Below, piece by piece: positions 22,262 to 33,327 of a stretch of DNA of 64,000 nt. The translations under genes and the position numbers were made by a program. The notes under the pieces were generated by a model. That model was given only the letters and a program-made list of their open reading frames with translations, searched no databases and was not told where the DNA came from. Positions within the stretch are counted from its first letter, which is position 1, and each line of letters begins with the position of its first letter. The DNA is from Lophium mytilinum. Its lineage: Eukaryota > Ascomycota > Dothideomycetes > Mytilinidiales > Mytilinidiaceae. The DNA lies in the NCBI GenBank assembly GCA_010093605.1, contig MU004194.1, forward strand, positions 1,345,900-1,409,899, read 5' to 3'.

Positions 22262-22330
22262 CTAGCACTTAACTACTACCCCTAAAAACTAGCACTTAAC
22301 TACTATACCTAAAAACTAGCACTTAACTAC
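22262..22330. repeat. Tandem repeat, 27-bp period
   Basis: Three consecutive starts of CTAGCACTTAACTAC at 22262, 22289 and 22316, exactly 27 bp apart, with spacers ACCCCTAAAAA and TATACCTAAAAA. The third copy is partial. It lies inside the AT-rich block. Confidence 0.75.
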
Positions 22331-22983
22331 CTAGCAGCTTTAATAACTAATAAGTATATAGGGTAGGTAGTAGTTCTTTCTTTAATTTCTTTCTTATATT
22401 TTAGATATTATATATAAGGGAGTTTATTTTTCTAATATATAAGTAAGAAAAATAGTAGCTTTAATAGCTAATAATACCCCTAATAACTCTAATTAAGATA
22501 ATTAAAAGAGTGTAATTTCTTAAGCGTGTAAGACTATATAGTTACGGCGAGACTAGAAATAAGTTTAAGCGACGGTGTTAAAGAAGAACTTTATGCCCGC
22601 TAATGCTACCCGTTGTAAGAACTGCCGGACGTCAACTATAGTAGATAAAACCAGGAATTTAAGGGTTTTACTTTATAAATTAACTTAGTATATATAGAAA
22701 ATACGTATTCTATACTTAATTATCTACATATAAGGTACTATAAGTAATTATGCCTCGGGCACGTGATACTGGACCCACCTTTAAACCGAGCGCACGCTAA
22801 CTTTATCAACCGCGACTCCTCATCTGCGGGCTGAGTGTCCACTTCGACATCGACAAAGCACCACGTCCACGCGAACGCGAATACGACTTCCCCTCGATGA
22901 ATGCCTTTGGATGAACCCTTACCACCAGAGATTGCTACATTCCACCGTATTATCCAGGCCGCTGACGCCTCAACTCGGACGAC

Positions 22984-25409
22984 ATGGATCTCGCGGCGGA
23001 CGAGCCCAGAAGCTCACAGGAGTCCAACCCAATCGACAAGCTTGATGACCTTGCTGAGATTGCGGGGCATGGCGGAGACAACAAGTTCCAGACAGCTATA
23101 GCTGCATGGAGGAGTAAGAAATACTCCCTAACGCCCTGTGTAGATGCTTACGGCGGATACTAGATATCGATTTGACCACCCTCATTCCCACCCTCGATAC
23201 CGCAGCTTCCGACATTGTAGCGCACCAGAGAGATACTCTTACACAGCGGAAAGATTTGGCACAGAAGACGAAGGACTTCCGAAAGCTTGATGACGCGAGC
23301 AAGCTCAGCGATGTCAAGGGGTTGCTGAAATGTGAGGCAGAAGTGGATCATTGACATGAGGCCATGCTAACTGTTGTACAGCATACCAAACTTTTATTGA
23401 TCTAATATCTAACCAGTCCAAGGCCGTCCAAGCTGCGTTCTTCCAAGTCTATTCACCACTTTCAGAAGCGCCCGATCCATATCCCCTCCTGGAAGCCTCA
23501 ATCGACTCCCTTGTCACTGCCGAGGAAACGGTTCCTAAACTTACATCGGAGAATGAGCATTTACAGAGGACGGTTGCAAACCTCACAACACAGCTAGAAG
23601 AGACGGAGAGTAAACTGGAACAAGAGCGTAGTACTCGGCAATCACTCGAAGAATCGCGAGATTCTAAGATCAAGGAAATAGGGTCGTCATGGGAGGCAGT
23701 ATTGGCAGAGAAGCAGGATAACTGGGAAGCCAAAGAAAAGAGCTTAGAGGAGAAGGTCGAGAACCAGGATCGGTTGCTGAAGGAACTGAAAGCTAGCTAT
23801 GAAGTTTCGCAGCGGCTAGGGCGAGGCGAGGATGATGAGAGTGAGGCTAGCCGTGGAGGGGCTACCGCTGCTGAGTTAGAGATAGTGAGCTCTGAACTCG
23901 AAAGGACAAGCATCCGTTTGGCAGAGGTCGGAGCCAGGAACGAGCAGTTACGCTTAGAGCTGGCACAGTCCGCGTCGAGCACCCAAAGCTCTCAGCCGCA
24001 AATCGCCATTGAAGACGAACCTGCGTTCCTACGACTCCGGTCAGAGAACTCTTCCCTGCTTAGAAAGCTAGAATCAGCAAAATTCGAGAAGGACTCCGAG
24101 AAGAGACGCCTGGAAACTGAGGGCCGCAGTCTTGAGCGTGAAATTACCTCGTTGAAAGGGGAGAGGGAGAACCTTCGGGAGAAGGTGCAGAAGTGGGCGG
24201 ACTATGAGAATGTCAAGCAAGAGCTAGAAGTGCTCAAGGTAATCATAATGCCCCTTCATGTCTATGGACCAATCGCTAATGATCTAGTCTATCGAATTTT
24301 CTACTGGAGACGATGAGGATGACGGAAACATCCCATCCGAAGAAGCTACTCATCACCAGAATGGCACATTGGGCAAATCCAAGGGCGAGACACTGGAGCA
24401 ACTCTTGCTTGCTCGAAACAAGAAGCTCAACAATGAGCTCACCGTTCTACGCGTGTCGCACCAAGACCTCCAGAGCCGTCTTGAATCTCTACAAGAGGAG
24501 CTTTCAAGTACCAACATGGAGCTCGAGAAGTCGAGGCGTCTAACAGAGACGCTTGAAAACGACCTGGAAAAGGTGCAACAGGAGGCTTCCAATGCATTCC
24601 CCTCATCAGCCATATCGGTAGCTGGGACTTATGCATCGCGGTACCCACAATCCTCGTTTGGAGGGCGCCGGAAGCAGTCGTCGCCCACATCTTCTATTAT
24701 TTCGGGATTCGACCCTCAACAGGCGTCGTTGAGCACGATGGAGGCAATTCGAATGGGTGAGCCTGTGGGTGGTGGGTCCGGGATTCTTCCCATGGTCACG
24801 GCCCAACGGGACCGGTTCAAGAAACGGAACTCTGAATTGGAGTCAGAGCTGTCGAAGGCGTACCAAAACGTGTCGTCGCTCCGGTCCGAGATTGCGTCTC
24901 TACAAAAAGACAACCTTGACTTGTACGAGAAATCTCGATACGTCTCGACCTATAATAGGGGCCACCCTGGAGGGTCCTCAGCATCGGCGTACTCGACGAA
25001 CCCCAACCCTTCGACGATACACATGTCTTCGGATACCTCATCCGGGCTCACGATGGACAGATATCGGTCGACGTACGAACAGAACATCTCACCGTTCGCA
25101 GCATTCCGGGGCAGAGAGTCGGCTCGGGCTCTCAAGCGAATGAGCGTGTTCGAGAGGATAGTCTTTCGGATCACGCGGCTGGTTCTTGCGACACGGACCA
25201 GTAGGAACCTCTTTGCAGCGTATTGTCTAGGGCTCCATTTATTAGTATTTTTCATGCTGTACTGGGCGGGCACGGCGGACATCGAGAAGCACTCGGCGAA
25301 CCTGGGCGAGGCGGCACTGGCAGCAGCGGCTGGAGGAGGGCCTGTGGATGGCGGCGGTGATGCTAATCCCGGAGATTGGCACCAGGAGGGGTTCCAGGAA
25401 GGTGGTTAA
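22984..25409 (+). CDS. COY1: Golgi membrane coiled-coil protein Coy1 (CASP family)
   Basis: CASP/Coy1 is a tail-anchored golgin that acts in retrograde and intra-Golgi vesicle tethering. Exons are 22984-23113, 23164-23331, 23382-24238 and 24288-25409, giving 758 aa. Splices give AAWRNIDLTTLIPTLD and LLKSYQTFIDLISNQSK, both typical of the CASP N-terminal region. Most of residues 60-560 is heptad-rich coiled coil. The C-terminal CASP domain has VTAQRDRFKKRNSELE, SLQKDNLDLYEKSRY, PFAAFRGRE and a single transmembrane span (FAAYCLGLHLLVFFMLYW), followed by a short luminal Gly/Ala-rich tail. Two upstream ATGs (22897 and 22901) lie in the likely leader. The second opens a 66-codon frame that overlaps the main start, so leaky scanning or a leader intron would be needed. 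The AT-rich block ends about 220 bp upstream. Confidence 0.93.
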
Positions 25410-27136
25410 CGATTTCAAGAGGGTTTCTGGGGCACGTATTGTGTCGTTGTATTATTAGCCGTCGTCATCACAAGGACATCCACTGGGCTGGCAAACACGC
25501 GTGTGTCTGATTGTTACTGGGGTGATTTGGCAAGGCTGTCGTCTTCTGCTCGCGCTGGCAGCAGTCTTTAACAGGAAGGTTGTGCATGGCGGCGGCAACA
25601 TGTCGACCAATGTCTCGGCGCCAGCAGCACTTTGCAGCCTCAGAGGTTCGACTACTCGCCCGGATAGCCCAGATACAGGCCCGCCGTCAGTGGTTCTCGA
25701 GCTCCACAGGCATTACGTGGAGCCCTTGGAAACCTTGGTGGCAATACAGTAGCTTCTGGGCGGAAGAGTACGTCGTCGGTCAGATTTCGTTCCCATGGCC
25801 TCCTCTTGACACCAGAGCCACGAAACAAGCGGGGGGCCTGCGGTGCAAAAGGGTGCCAAATGCTCACCGCAGCACCTGTTTCACAGACATGCGTGACCAC
25901 CAAGAACAGGTCGGCAGTCGACGATCCGGCTTTTAGGTCCAGCTCCCGGCCATTCGATTAATTCCCGCGATGCTTCCATGGCCTGACTCTAGAAGAGGCG
26001 GGGAAAGAGACAGCGACAGCTAATGAGGTGGCTACCAAAATATCTTCTCTGATCGCCCGCAAGGAAGCCAGGGCCAGCGCGTCAAAATTGCGTCTTCTCG
26101 CTGCCGGACCCAGCGTCGTCGAAGCCGTCCCGCCTGAAATGCGGGCCTTTCATCCAGTCGCCGGTCACGTCGACGTCGACCTGAAACTGCGCGAAGCAAA
26201 CAACGCTGCAGGCCTCGACCAACCAGCAACGATGTTTCGAAGCCTGTCGAAGCGCCCGAGACCCGCTATTGGCCTGGCGGCTACGGCAGCGAGGCCACAA
26301 GGGCACCAATTTGCTGGCAATATGCAACATCGAGTCTATTTTGGTGCACTCATCTCCCGCCTGCCTGTTTGTGGGCAATTAAGGGACATTGCTCGCCTGC
26401 CACAGCGGGCCCTCCACCGTCGCGCGAGCGGCTCTGCGTCCAACAACGCCATGCCGCAGAGGGCGCTGTCGTGAGCTTTCTCAAGGCTTCAGGCTTCCAG
26501 GAAGAAGCTCACGCTGAGAAATCGCGGGCTCTAGATGGCGTCTTACTGCAAAGCTCTCAGCACTATCCGCCGCACACGCCGCCGATGCTGGCGCTCGCAG
26601 TTCTCGGGACTGGCCACTGCTCAGCATCAACTTCCCCACCGCTATGGCCCCAAAATAGCCAGCACGGCACGGGAGCTAAAAGAGCTTGGCCTCGGCCACC
26701 ACGCTTCAGGGATCGCTGGGTCCCTTGAGCGGCTCCCCGCCCGCCCAATCAGGCCGCCAGCCTCCCGACCACCTCCCCAGCCGCTGGTTATTTTTGTTCC
26801 CTAGGTTCCCTACGCGCCATCCACGCTGTTGGGCCATCCAAGCGCATCGTCAACCCAACTCCCGGCCCGTACATATAAGGATTTGCCCTGCCTGCCCAGC
26901 ACATGTCTATCCCACCTCCATTCAAACATACCTCAAGTTACCCCAGCGCGTAGCCCTGCAGTCTCTTTTCCCTTCGGTTCCTTCGGTTCTCTGCATTGAT
27001 TGCTTTCCTTTGGGACGTCTTTTCTGGCCTTCTTTCATTTTCTGCTGGGCATATTACATCTGCCCAACCTCCACCTCGACCATCTTCAATCGATTCTACT
27101 ACTATACCTCTCCAACACTCATACACTACCATCAAC
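25410..27136. other. Intergenic region with promoter of the DUF3455 gene
   Basis: About 1.7 kb between COY1 and the next gene. Several open frames of 80-150 codons have no family features and look like chance frames in GC-rich DNA. A TATA-like CATATAAGG is at 26872-26880, about 260 bp before the next ATG. The last 150 bp are pyrimidine-rich, typical of a fungal leader. Confidence 0.5.
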
Positions 27137-27927
27137 ATGTACTTCTCATCACCACTCGTCCTCGTCCTGGCCCTGGCTCCCTCAACCCTCTTCGCCCTTC
27201 CCACACGGCAAGCCCTCAGCATACCATCCCTCGCCGACTTCTTGAGCAAACGGGCCCTCGCTGCCCCAACCTTCCAGCGCCTCACGGATGGTGTCTGCGA
27301 CTTGGACGGTGTGACACCCGCACTAGGTACGCGCTCTTGCTTCATATCAACTCGAACATCACTAACATTGCCCCAGGCGACAAAAACCCTCTACCGCCTC
27401 CGACCGCGGGTTTAAGACTCTACCACGTCGCCGTTGGCCGCGGAACCCAAAACTACACCTGCGCCTCTGCCTCCGAGACCGTGGTGCCAGTATCCAAAGG
27501 CGCTGCAGCCACCCTCTTCAACGCTACATGCGCTGCATCCCGCGCTCCCACCACCCTCTCCTCCACCCCGGCCATTGCTCTAGCCTTCTCCGTGCCAACA
27601 GGCGATCAAGCCGCAGCCCTAGAATCCGGCCACCACTTCTTCTCCAACGCCACCACCCCCGTCTTCAACCTTGACACCGCCGCGCACGCCTTCGGCATCG
27701 GCAGCCTCAAGAAGACCGCCAACACGACCGCGCCTGCCGACGCGCCCGCAGGCTCAAACAACATGGGCAGCGTGGCGTGGTTGAAGCTCACCGGCATCGA
27801 GGACGGCACCTTCAAGGAGGTGTACCGCGTCGACACAGCGGGTGGGAACCCGCCTAAGAACTGCAGTGGGATCAGCGGCGACTTTGACGTCGAGTACAGC
27901 GCTGTCTACTGGTTCTACACGTCATGA
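27137..27927 (+). CDS. Secreted DUF3455-family protein
   Basis: A small extracellular protein of the DUF3455 family, often mislabelled malate dehydrogenase in fungal genomes; its function is not established. Exons are 27137-27326 and 27377-27927 (50-nt intron), giving 246 aa. A signal peptide occupies about residues 1-20 (hydrophobic VLVLALAPSTLFA). A likely KR processing site is at the SKRALAAP segment. The DUF3455 body shows GLRLYHVAVGRGTQNYTC, then MGSVAWLKLTG, YRVDTAGGNPPKNCSG and the terminal VEYSAVYWFY. Four or so Cys and several N-glycosylation sequons fit secretion. The splice gives TPALGDKNPLPPPTAG, which is in frame and family-like. Confidence 0.88.
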
Positions 27928-28398
27928 TAGTGAGAAGGAAAACCACGGGATGAAATGGGTATGACTTGGGATGGCTCTTCTTGGGTGGTTGGAAACATGG
28001 ATCGTTTCGTTGCGATATACCACTTTCCATTTTTTGCGTTCTTGTTTCTTTTCCTTTTTACTTAAACATATTGCATCGGACCGGCGTTCCTGGCGGGCGT
28101 TCGGGCGCTTCGCTTGGCTTGTATGCCGGACTCTCTCGACACGATCGGTGGAGTGGGATGGTATACCTTTGGAGGATTATGGCACAGTGGGGGAGGAGAG
28201 GAGGGAGAAAGGGATACAAATAATTAGAAAATATATTGGAATATCTCCACAAAGCTGCTTTGATGCTGGTGGTATTAGAGCGTGATCAACCTTTCGTGTA
28301 AGACTTGAGATAGTTTAGTAGCGCGAGGGTAGTAAGACTGCTGCCGTCCACGTATCCATACCCTTGCCAGAGGTGAACCCGCGACCAACGAAGCTGCT
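27928..28398. other. Convergent intergenic spacer
   Basis: About 470 bp between two convergent genes. No gene is seen. It should hold both 3' UTRs. Confidence 0.55.
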
Positions 28399-30258
28399 TC
28401 AATCCAACTCCTCATGATCCTGGAACGGCCAATTTTCTCGGATCTCTCTCCTCTCATCCTCCGTCTCAGCATCTTCAAGCATCTGGAGTTTAATACACCG
28501 CTCCTTCTCCCTAGCTTCATCGTACAATCCAGTCGGCACCCACCCATCGATATTAACGCAAAAAAAATCGCGCAATATCTGCATTTGCTCATCCATCTTC
28601 TTCTGCTTAGCATCGACATCGAGGCATTCCGCGACTTCCGCTTCAGAATATTTCACGGGAAACTCCGCCGTTTTCATCGCTGAAGTCGCAATGCCCGGCC
28701 AGCGGGTCGACGCTTGTATGATCTCCGCCTTGAGCGACGTGTTATCGCCCTCCCATGGCCTGCTCGCGGTGTCGTAGAGCCGGTTCCGCACGACAAGATC
28801 GTACGTGCCCATGGCGTCGAAATGGGCCGTGTTGTTGCGACTGGTAAATCCCAGATAGAAATAGTGGAGTTGCCGGCGGCGGTAGAGTTCTGCCTGCCTG
28901 TCTTTCTCGATTTCTGCTAACGAATCGAGATCCTCGGGGAGTTTTGGCGGTTGGAAGTTCTCGGAGTCGTCGTCGCCATAATTCTGGAAATGCTTCGGGA
29001 TCTTGGCTGCGAGGAATAGGGGGAGGATTGTGGTGTGTTGCCAGTCGATGATGCCAGTGATGTCGCCGGATTTAGAGATGAAGATGTTGGTGGGGGAGAG
29101 GTCGGGGTGGCGGATGGTTGGTTGGTTTAACTCATCTCTCTCGGGGATGGCATGCGGAGTTAGTTTCAGGTAGTCTAGTAGACTGGCTATTTGTACCTTC
29201 GGGTCTACCTTTTGGTGGTTATAAAATTCTCTGTATGCAGGTTCGTTGGGGAAACGTTTTTCGCCGAATTTCTGGAGCCACATCAGTTCTCTCTGGCCAA
29301 CGGCCTTTAGTAGATCCTCGGAATTTTCCCCTGAAGTATTCTGGTCAGTCATCACAAAATGCTATGAATCAAGAGTCACTTACAGGGCCCCCGATCAACG
29401 GCTAGTTCACCCCGCCGTGAATACCACCAAAGGAATTCTGTTGAAGGTCCAATGCAAAACCTGTCTGTTTCTCTATGAGTAGCATCTGGGGGTAAATCTA
29501 CTTTCACGATACCATCGCGCAAGGACTCTTTGAGATACAAACTACCAATGGCAGGAAATCGGATAGCGAAGAGTATCTTTTCAACATCAACAATCTTCTC
29601 CATCATATCCCTCCTCTCTTGTAACGTCATAGTGTACCAGGTTTCTTCTAGCTCTTTGCCTGGAACTCTCTCCATGATGATGTATTCAGACCCTACTTGA
29701 TTGGATGTCGACGAGCTCCAATCGAAGACCCTAGGGACTGGAACTCCATGCAGGCGGAGATATTCCATAGTCGCAACCTCACTAGCAATTCCATATGTGC
29801 GAGGGACTGTCGATGGGTATGGCAGCCGAGCAATGACCTTCACGTCATCTTTGAATGTAGCTTGGAAGATACGATAAGAACCTCCTTCCGCAATTTTGGT
29901 GAATAGTGTGATGTCGTCGAGAGACTGGCCGGCAGATCTAGCAACGGCTTCGCAGAGCTCATGGATGTTGAAGTAAAGACGTCTTTCAGAGAGGCGCAAA
30001 CTTTCATTGTAGCTATGGCCAAGCAGTGCGATTAGTATAGGAATGCGGAGTTTCACTGTGCAGAAGCGAGGCGGCTTACAGCCATCTGCCGGATGTGTAG
30101 TTGTAGAATGGATGGTCTGGATCGTTGATGCTGTCCTCTGGTATATGTTTCGTCAGAGGAATTGTCCTGTACTGCGTTGTTGAAAGCGCATGCCGAAGAC
30201 CACAAAATGAGGATAATAGGGACCGACGAGTCATGCGCGCATAACTAGTTATTTGCAT
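28399..30258 (-). CDS. AIM9: APH-type phosphotransferase, AIM9-like (mitochondrial?)
   Basis: A protein-kinase-like phosphotransferase of the aminoglycoside phosphotransferase (APH) superfamily, closest in layout to fungal Aim9 (altered inheritance of mitochondria 9). Exons are 30258-30080, 30012-29384 and 29330-28399, giving 579 aa. The N-terminus is Arg/Ser-rich (TRRSLLSSFCGLRHALSTT), a probable mitochondrial presequence. Then come HPFYNYTSGRWLYNES (made by splicing), the nucleotide-loop area TKIAEGGSYRIFQATF, the kinase Lys region KVIARLPYP, the hinge EYIIMERVPGKEL, the catalytic loop RHPDLSPTNIFIS with HxDxxxxN, and the metal-binding IIDWQHT. The C-terminal third is charged and poorly conserved. 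The physiological substrate is unknown. It diverges from the CENP-X gene over a 188-bp promoter. Confidence 0.85.
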
Positions 30259-30446
30259 TCCAGACAGATTTGATGCGTTTGCGTCGACCCCAAAGAAAAA
30301 CTTAGAAGAGAAAAAGATAACCGACGGGGATGTTGTTGAGGTCAGAAGTTATCGCGAAGTCACGTCTTCACGTGACTACCGTGAAATTGATTCTTGAACA
30401 ACAACAACCAACCCACCTTCTACCTACATACCATCCTTCCAACACC
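30259..30446. promoter_or_regulatory. Bidirectional promoter, AIM9-like / CENP-X
   Basis: A 188-bp divergent intergenic space. It contains an 8-bp inverted repeat AGTCACGT-CTTC-ACGTGACT at 30358-30377 with an embedded palindromic E-box TCACGTGA (30368-30375). On the minus strand this reads GTCACGTG, which fits the RTCACRTG consensus known for yeast Cbf1 and CDEI. That site is about 70 bp from the CENP-X ATG. Functional use is inference. Confidence 0.5.
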
Positions 30447-31108
30447 ATGCCTCCAAAACCCTCCAACCCCACCCGCCGCAACGGCCCCGCTTTTAAGCCC
30501 CCCCGCCCCGTCAAAGGCGCTCCCCCTGCGTCCAAACCAGCCCGACGCGCCGCTCCCAAAACCGCCGCGCGCACCTCCACCTCCGCTGCTCTCAAGAAAC
30601 CCGCGCCCTCGCGCCCAAGCTTCCAAAATGCCTCCACCATCATCTCCTCCTCTGCGCCCGAAGATGCCGACTCCGCCTCGGACCATAATGAGGACTACGC
30701 CGAAGCTGAAGAGGAGGCCTCAGACGAGGACGTAGAGATAGAGGAGCGAACACAGCACCGCCCCGCGCCTGCGCAGGTGGACGAGTCGGAGCGACCGGCT
30801 GTCCCGGCGCCGCTGCTGGCGCGGCTACTTCATGAGGGGTTTGAGGATCCGAAGGTGAAGATTCAGCGGGAGGCGATGAGTGTGGTGGGGAAGTATGTGG
30901 AGACGTTTGTACGGGAGGCGGTGGCGCGGGCGGCGTTTGAGAGGGAGGATGCTAGTGGAGGGGGGGTAGGGATGGGGGTTAGTGATGGGTTTTTGCAGGT
31001 ATGTTGGGCTACTGCTGGGAGTTGGGTTGGTGATGGTGAACGGGGCTGATTGTTGAGCAGGTTGAGGACTTGGAGAAGCTGGCGCCGCAGCTTGTGCTGG
31101 ATTTTTGA
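30447..31108 (+). CDS. MHF2: CENP-X / MHF2 histone-fold protein with long N-terminal extension
   Basis: CENP-X (MHF2) pairs with CENP-S (MHF1) in a histone-fold tetramer that works at kinetochores and with the Fanconi-type helicase at stalled forks. Exons are 30447-30998 and 31061-31108, giving 199 aa. The histone fold is at the C-terminus: LLARLLHEGFEDPKVKIQRE, KYVETFVREAVARAAFE, GFLQ, and after the splice VEDLEKLAPQLVLDF, the diagnostic ending. The last exon encodes only 15 residues. About 115 residues precede the fold. They are first Pro/Arg/Lys-rich (KPPRPVKGAPPASKPARRAAPK), then strongly acidic (SASDHNEDYAEAEEEASDED). Vertebrate and yeast CENP-X are close to 80 residues and lack this, so the extension is a notable addition. 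An internal start inside the fold would leave no complete protein. Confidence 0.9.
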
Positions 31109-32338
31109 GAGGCCTGGTTTTGTGTTCTGTTATGGAAACAAGACCTTGAGTGTGTAGATGGCTAGTTGCGGCGAGATTTGTGTCTTGCTCGGTTGCCTCA
31201 TGAAAGCGGATGGCCCTGAACTACTGATATGGGCGAGTTCATGCGCAATCAGCCAGGGATGTCCGTCTTTGCATTGCAGACCCGGGCTCCGCATTACCAC
31301 GATATCATTCATCTCGAAGCTAAGCCTGAGCATCTACCTAGTCGCAGGGGGTGGTGGTCGCATATCAACCAAGACTGATGCTCATGTTTATCTCAAAGAG
31401 TGGTAAATATTCATGTGGCCTTTGGAGATTTGGCACGACTATTTCCGGCCTAGGTCCTTTGGAGGAACTGAAAGCACTATGCAAGCACGCTTCTTGCCGC
31501 TTCTAAATTTGTCAGGTAGACTAGGAGGTCTCACACAAGGCCGAAACGAATCACGGATGCAGAAACATCAGCGTACGTAGTTGCGGCGGCATTGAAGAAA
31601 ACCTCTGGCCGCCGCGTAATCTCAAAAGCTAGCAATAGATGGCCCTTTTCGAGCCCTTATTTCGGATTCGTTGTGCCCGCGTCTGCGCTGCATGGGTATT
31701 TTAAGGTTGTTGCACCGCTCAAACCGTCCTCAAACAGGGATCGCTTCACCAACCCCTAGACGTTGGCGATAGCCTCAAGCGACCTCAGCACTCCAACCTT
31801 CTGATCGCAACGAACACGACCAAAGACACTCTAGATGTGCTGTGATGTCGCCAGAGACCTACTAATTCTACTCTATTCCCGACGATGATGTCTGCAGCCT
31901 CTTTGCTCGCCGCTGACCGGCGAAGCGCCCTGAAGATAGCAGTGCTCGCAGCTCTCGGCGGCCGGATCTCGTCTCGACGTGGCTGAAGCAGAAACAGATC
32001 TTGCACGTCGCAGAACTCGCCCGCCCTGTATCGAGAACCCTGACACAGCCTCAAGTTGGCCTCCTTGACGACGCTCTAACCAGCTTGTCCGATTTCATTT
32101 ATGCCTTAAGAACCGCTTTGAGCCAGCCGGTCTGGCCTCAATCAAACCGCTTTCTCTTTCATCTTCCATTCTGCTCCTTCGTCTTTCTCTTTACTCTGTC
32201 TCTCTGTCTTTTACTTCTTAATTATACATTCAATCCTTCTGGCAAGTCCAGTCTAGAGCGCTAGCCGCCTATTATTTTCGTTAACATATCTCCACCACTA
32301 TCTTTTATAATCCAGTCGATCATTTGACATCTCCGAAA
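31109..32338. other. Intergenic region with pyrimidine-rich promoter at its end
   Basis: About 1.2 kb without a recognisable gene. The right end (about 32150-32225) is strongly CT-rich (TTTCTCTTTACTCTGTCTCTC), the usual core-promoter or leader style of well-expressed fungal genes. A TATAAT word lies at 32306-32311, just before the cupredoxin ATG. Confidence 0.5.
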
Positions 32339-33327
32339 ATGCATTTCTCACGAACCATCGCTGCGTCGCTTTTTGTGGTCGGGCAGGTGTTGGCAACAAA
32401 GCATGAGATGTCGAGTTCAGCGGCAGGATACGCTGCCATCACAGCGGCAGCGACGGCGACGACTGTCATTTCTTCCACGATCGAGGTCACATCTACTCTT
32501 ACAGTAGCGGCACAAGCCGCCAATACTGCCAGTGCAACCGCCGCTGCAGCGGGCCAAGAGACTGTTCATGTCGTCCAAGTAGGAGGTTCCAATGGCACGA
32601 CTATCTTTTCGCCGAACAATGTCATCGCAGCCGCTGGTGACCTCGTCCAGTTCCAATTCAACGCAAAGGTCCGTTGGCTGCATCTAAGTTTATTATAACT
32701 CCACTAAGTCGTCTCAATAGAACCATTCCGTCGTTCAATCCACCTTCGACCAGCCCTGTGTCCCCATCCAGAACGTGATGCCGAACAAGACCGACGCGTT
32801 CTTCTCTGGCTTCATGGCCAACAACCACACCTTCGGCAAGGCGGGCGTGCAACTAGTCTACACTATCCGCGTCAAGGACACAAAGCCTATCTGGTTCTAT
32901 TGCTCCCAGGCGAAGCATTGCCAGTCCGGGATGGTCGGAGCCATCAACGCGTACGTAACACTGCTACTCGCCTCAGCACACACACATACTAACACATCTC
33001 CACAGTGCCGCTAGCGGCAACAAGACCGTCCAAGCCTTCGCAGCGCTCGCAGCCGGCGCCGCTGTCAACTTGTCCCCGGGTGAGAACCCAGCCGCCGCCG
33101 CCGCATCCAGCGCTGTCGCCTCCCTAGGTGGAGCCTCCTCCATCGCGACCGCGACGGCAGCAGTATCAGGCGTTGCGGGCGCGACGGGCGGTGGAGCCAC
33201 AGCTGCAAGCACATCGGGGCCCCCTCTTCAGTCCGTCAACGCCGCGCCCGGACGATTCGCCGACGCCGCCAGGAGTGGGATGGCGGGTATTGCGTACGCG
33301 GTTATTGCTGCTTTCTTCATGCTATAG
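32339..33327 (+). CDS. Secreted cupredoxin-like, probably GPI-anchored protein
   Basis: A small blue-copper (cupredoxin) domain protein of the extracellular serine-rich type common in ascomycetes. Exons are 32339-32668, 32721-32950 and 33006-33327, giving 293 aa. The signal peptide is residues 1-19 (MHFSRTIAASLFVVGQVLA). An Ala/Thr/Ser-rich linker follows, then the cupredoxin domain from about residue 74 (VHVVQVGGSNGTTIFSPNN). Candidate copper ligands are the His of NHSVVQST, created by the first splice, and the Cys, His and Met of WFYCSQAKHCQSGM. The C-terminal half is Ala/Ser/Gly/Thr-rich and ends in a hydrophobic tail after a small-residue site (ARSGMAGIAYAVIAAFFML), a GPI-anchor signal. 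All four candidate copper ligands are present, so copper binding is plausible but not proven. Confidence 0.88.

Larger units (their letters stand above)
19655..22760. repeat. AT-rich, RIP-like degenerate repeat block
   Basis: About 3.1 kb dominated by TA-containing words (TATA, CTAT, TTAG, TAATA), with CpA and TpG conspicuously rare by eye while CpG-containing islands survive (for example 20580-20660 and 20760-20820). This is the signature left by repeat-induced point mutation, C-to-T change preferentially at CpA. No open frame of 60 codons or more exists on either strand because TAG/TAA are everywhere. The block begins and ends sharply against normal-composition DNA. It most likely is one or more dead transposons, but no coding motif or TIR survives well enough to name the family. 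It contains two short tandem repeats and an inverted repeat listed separately. Confidence 0.8.

Noticed and set aside
26028-26474. 148-codon plus-strand frame in the COY1/DUF3455 spacer
   Set aside because: No family features, Ala/Arg-rich chance frame in GC-rich DNA.
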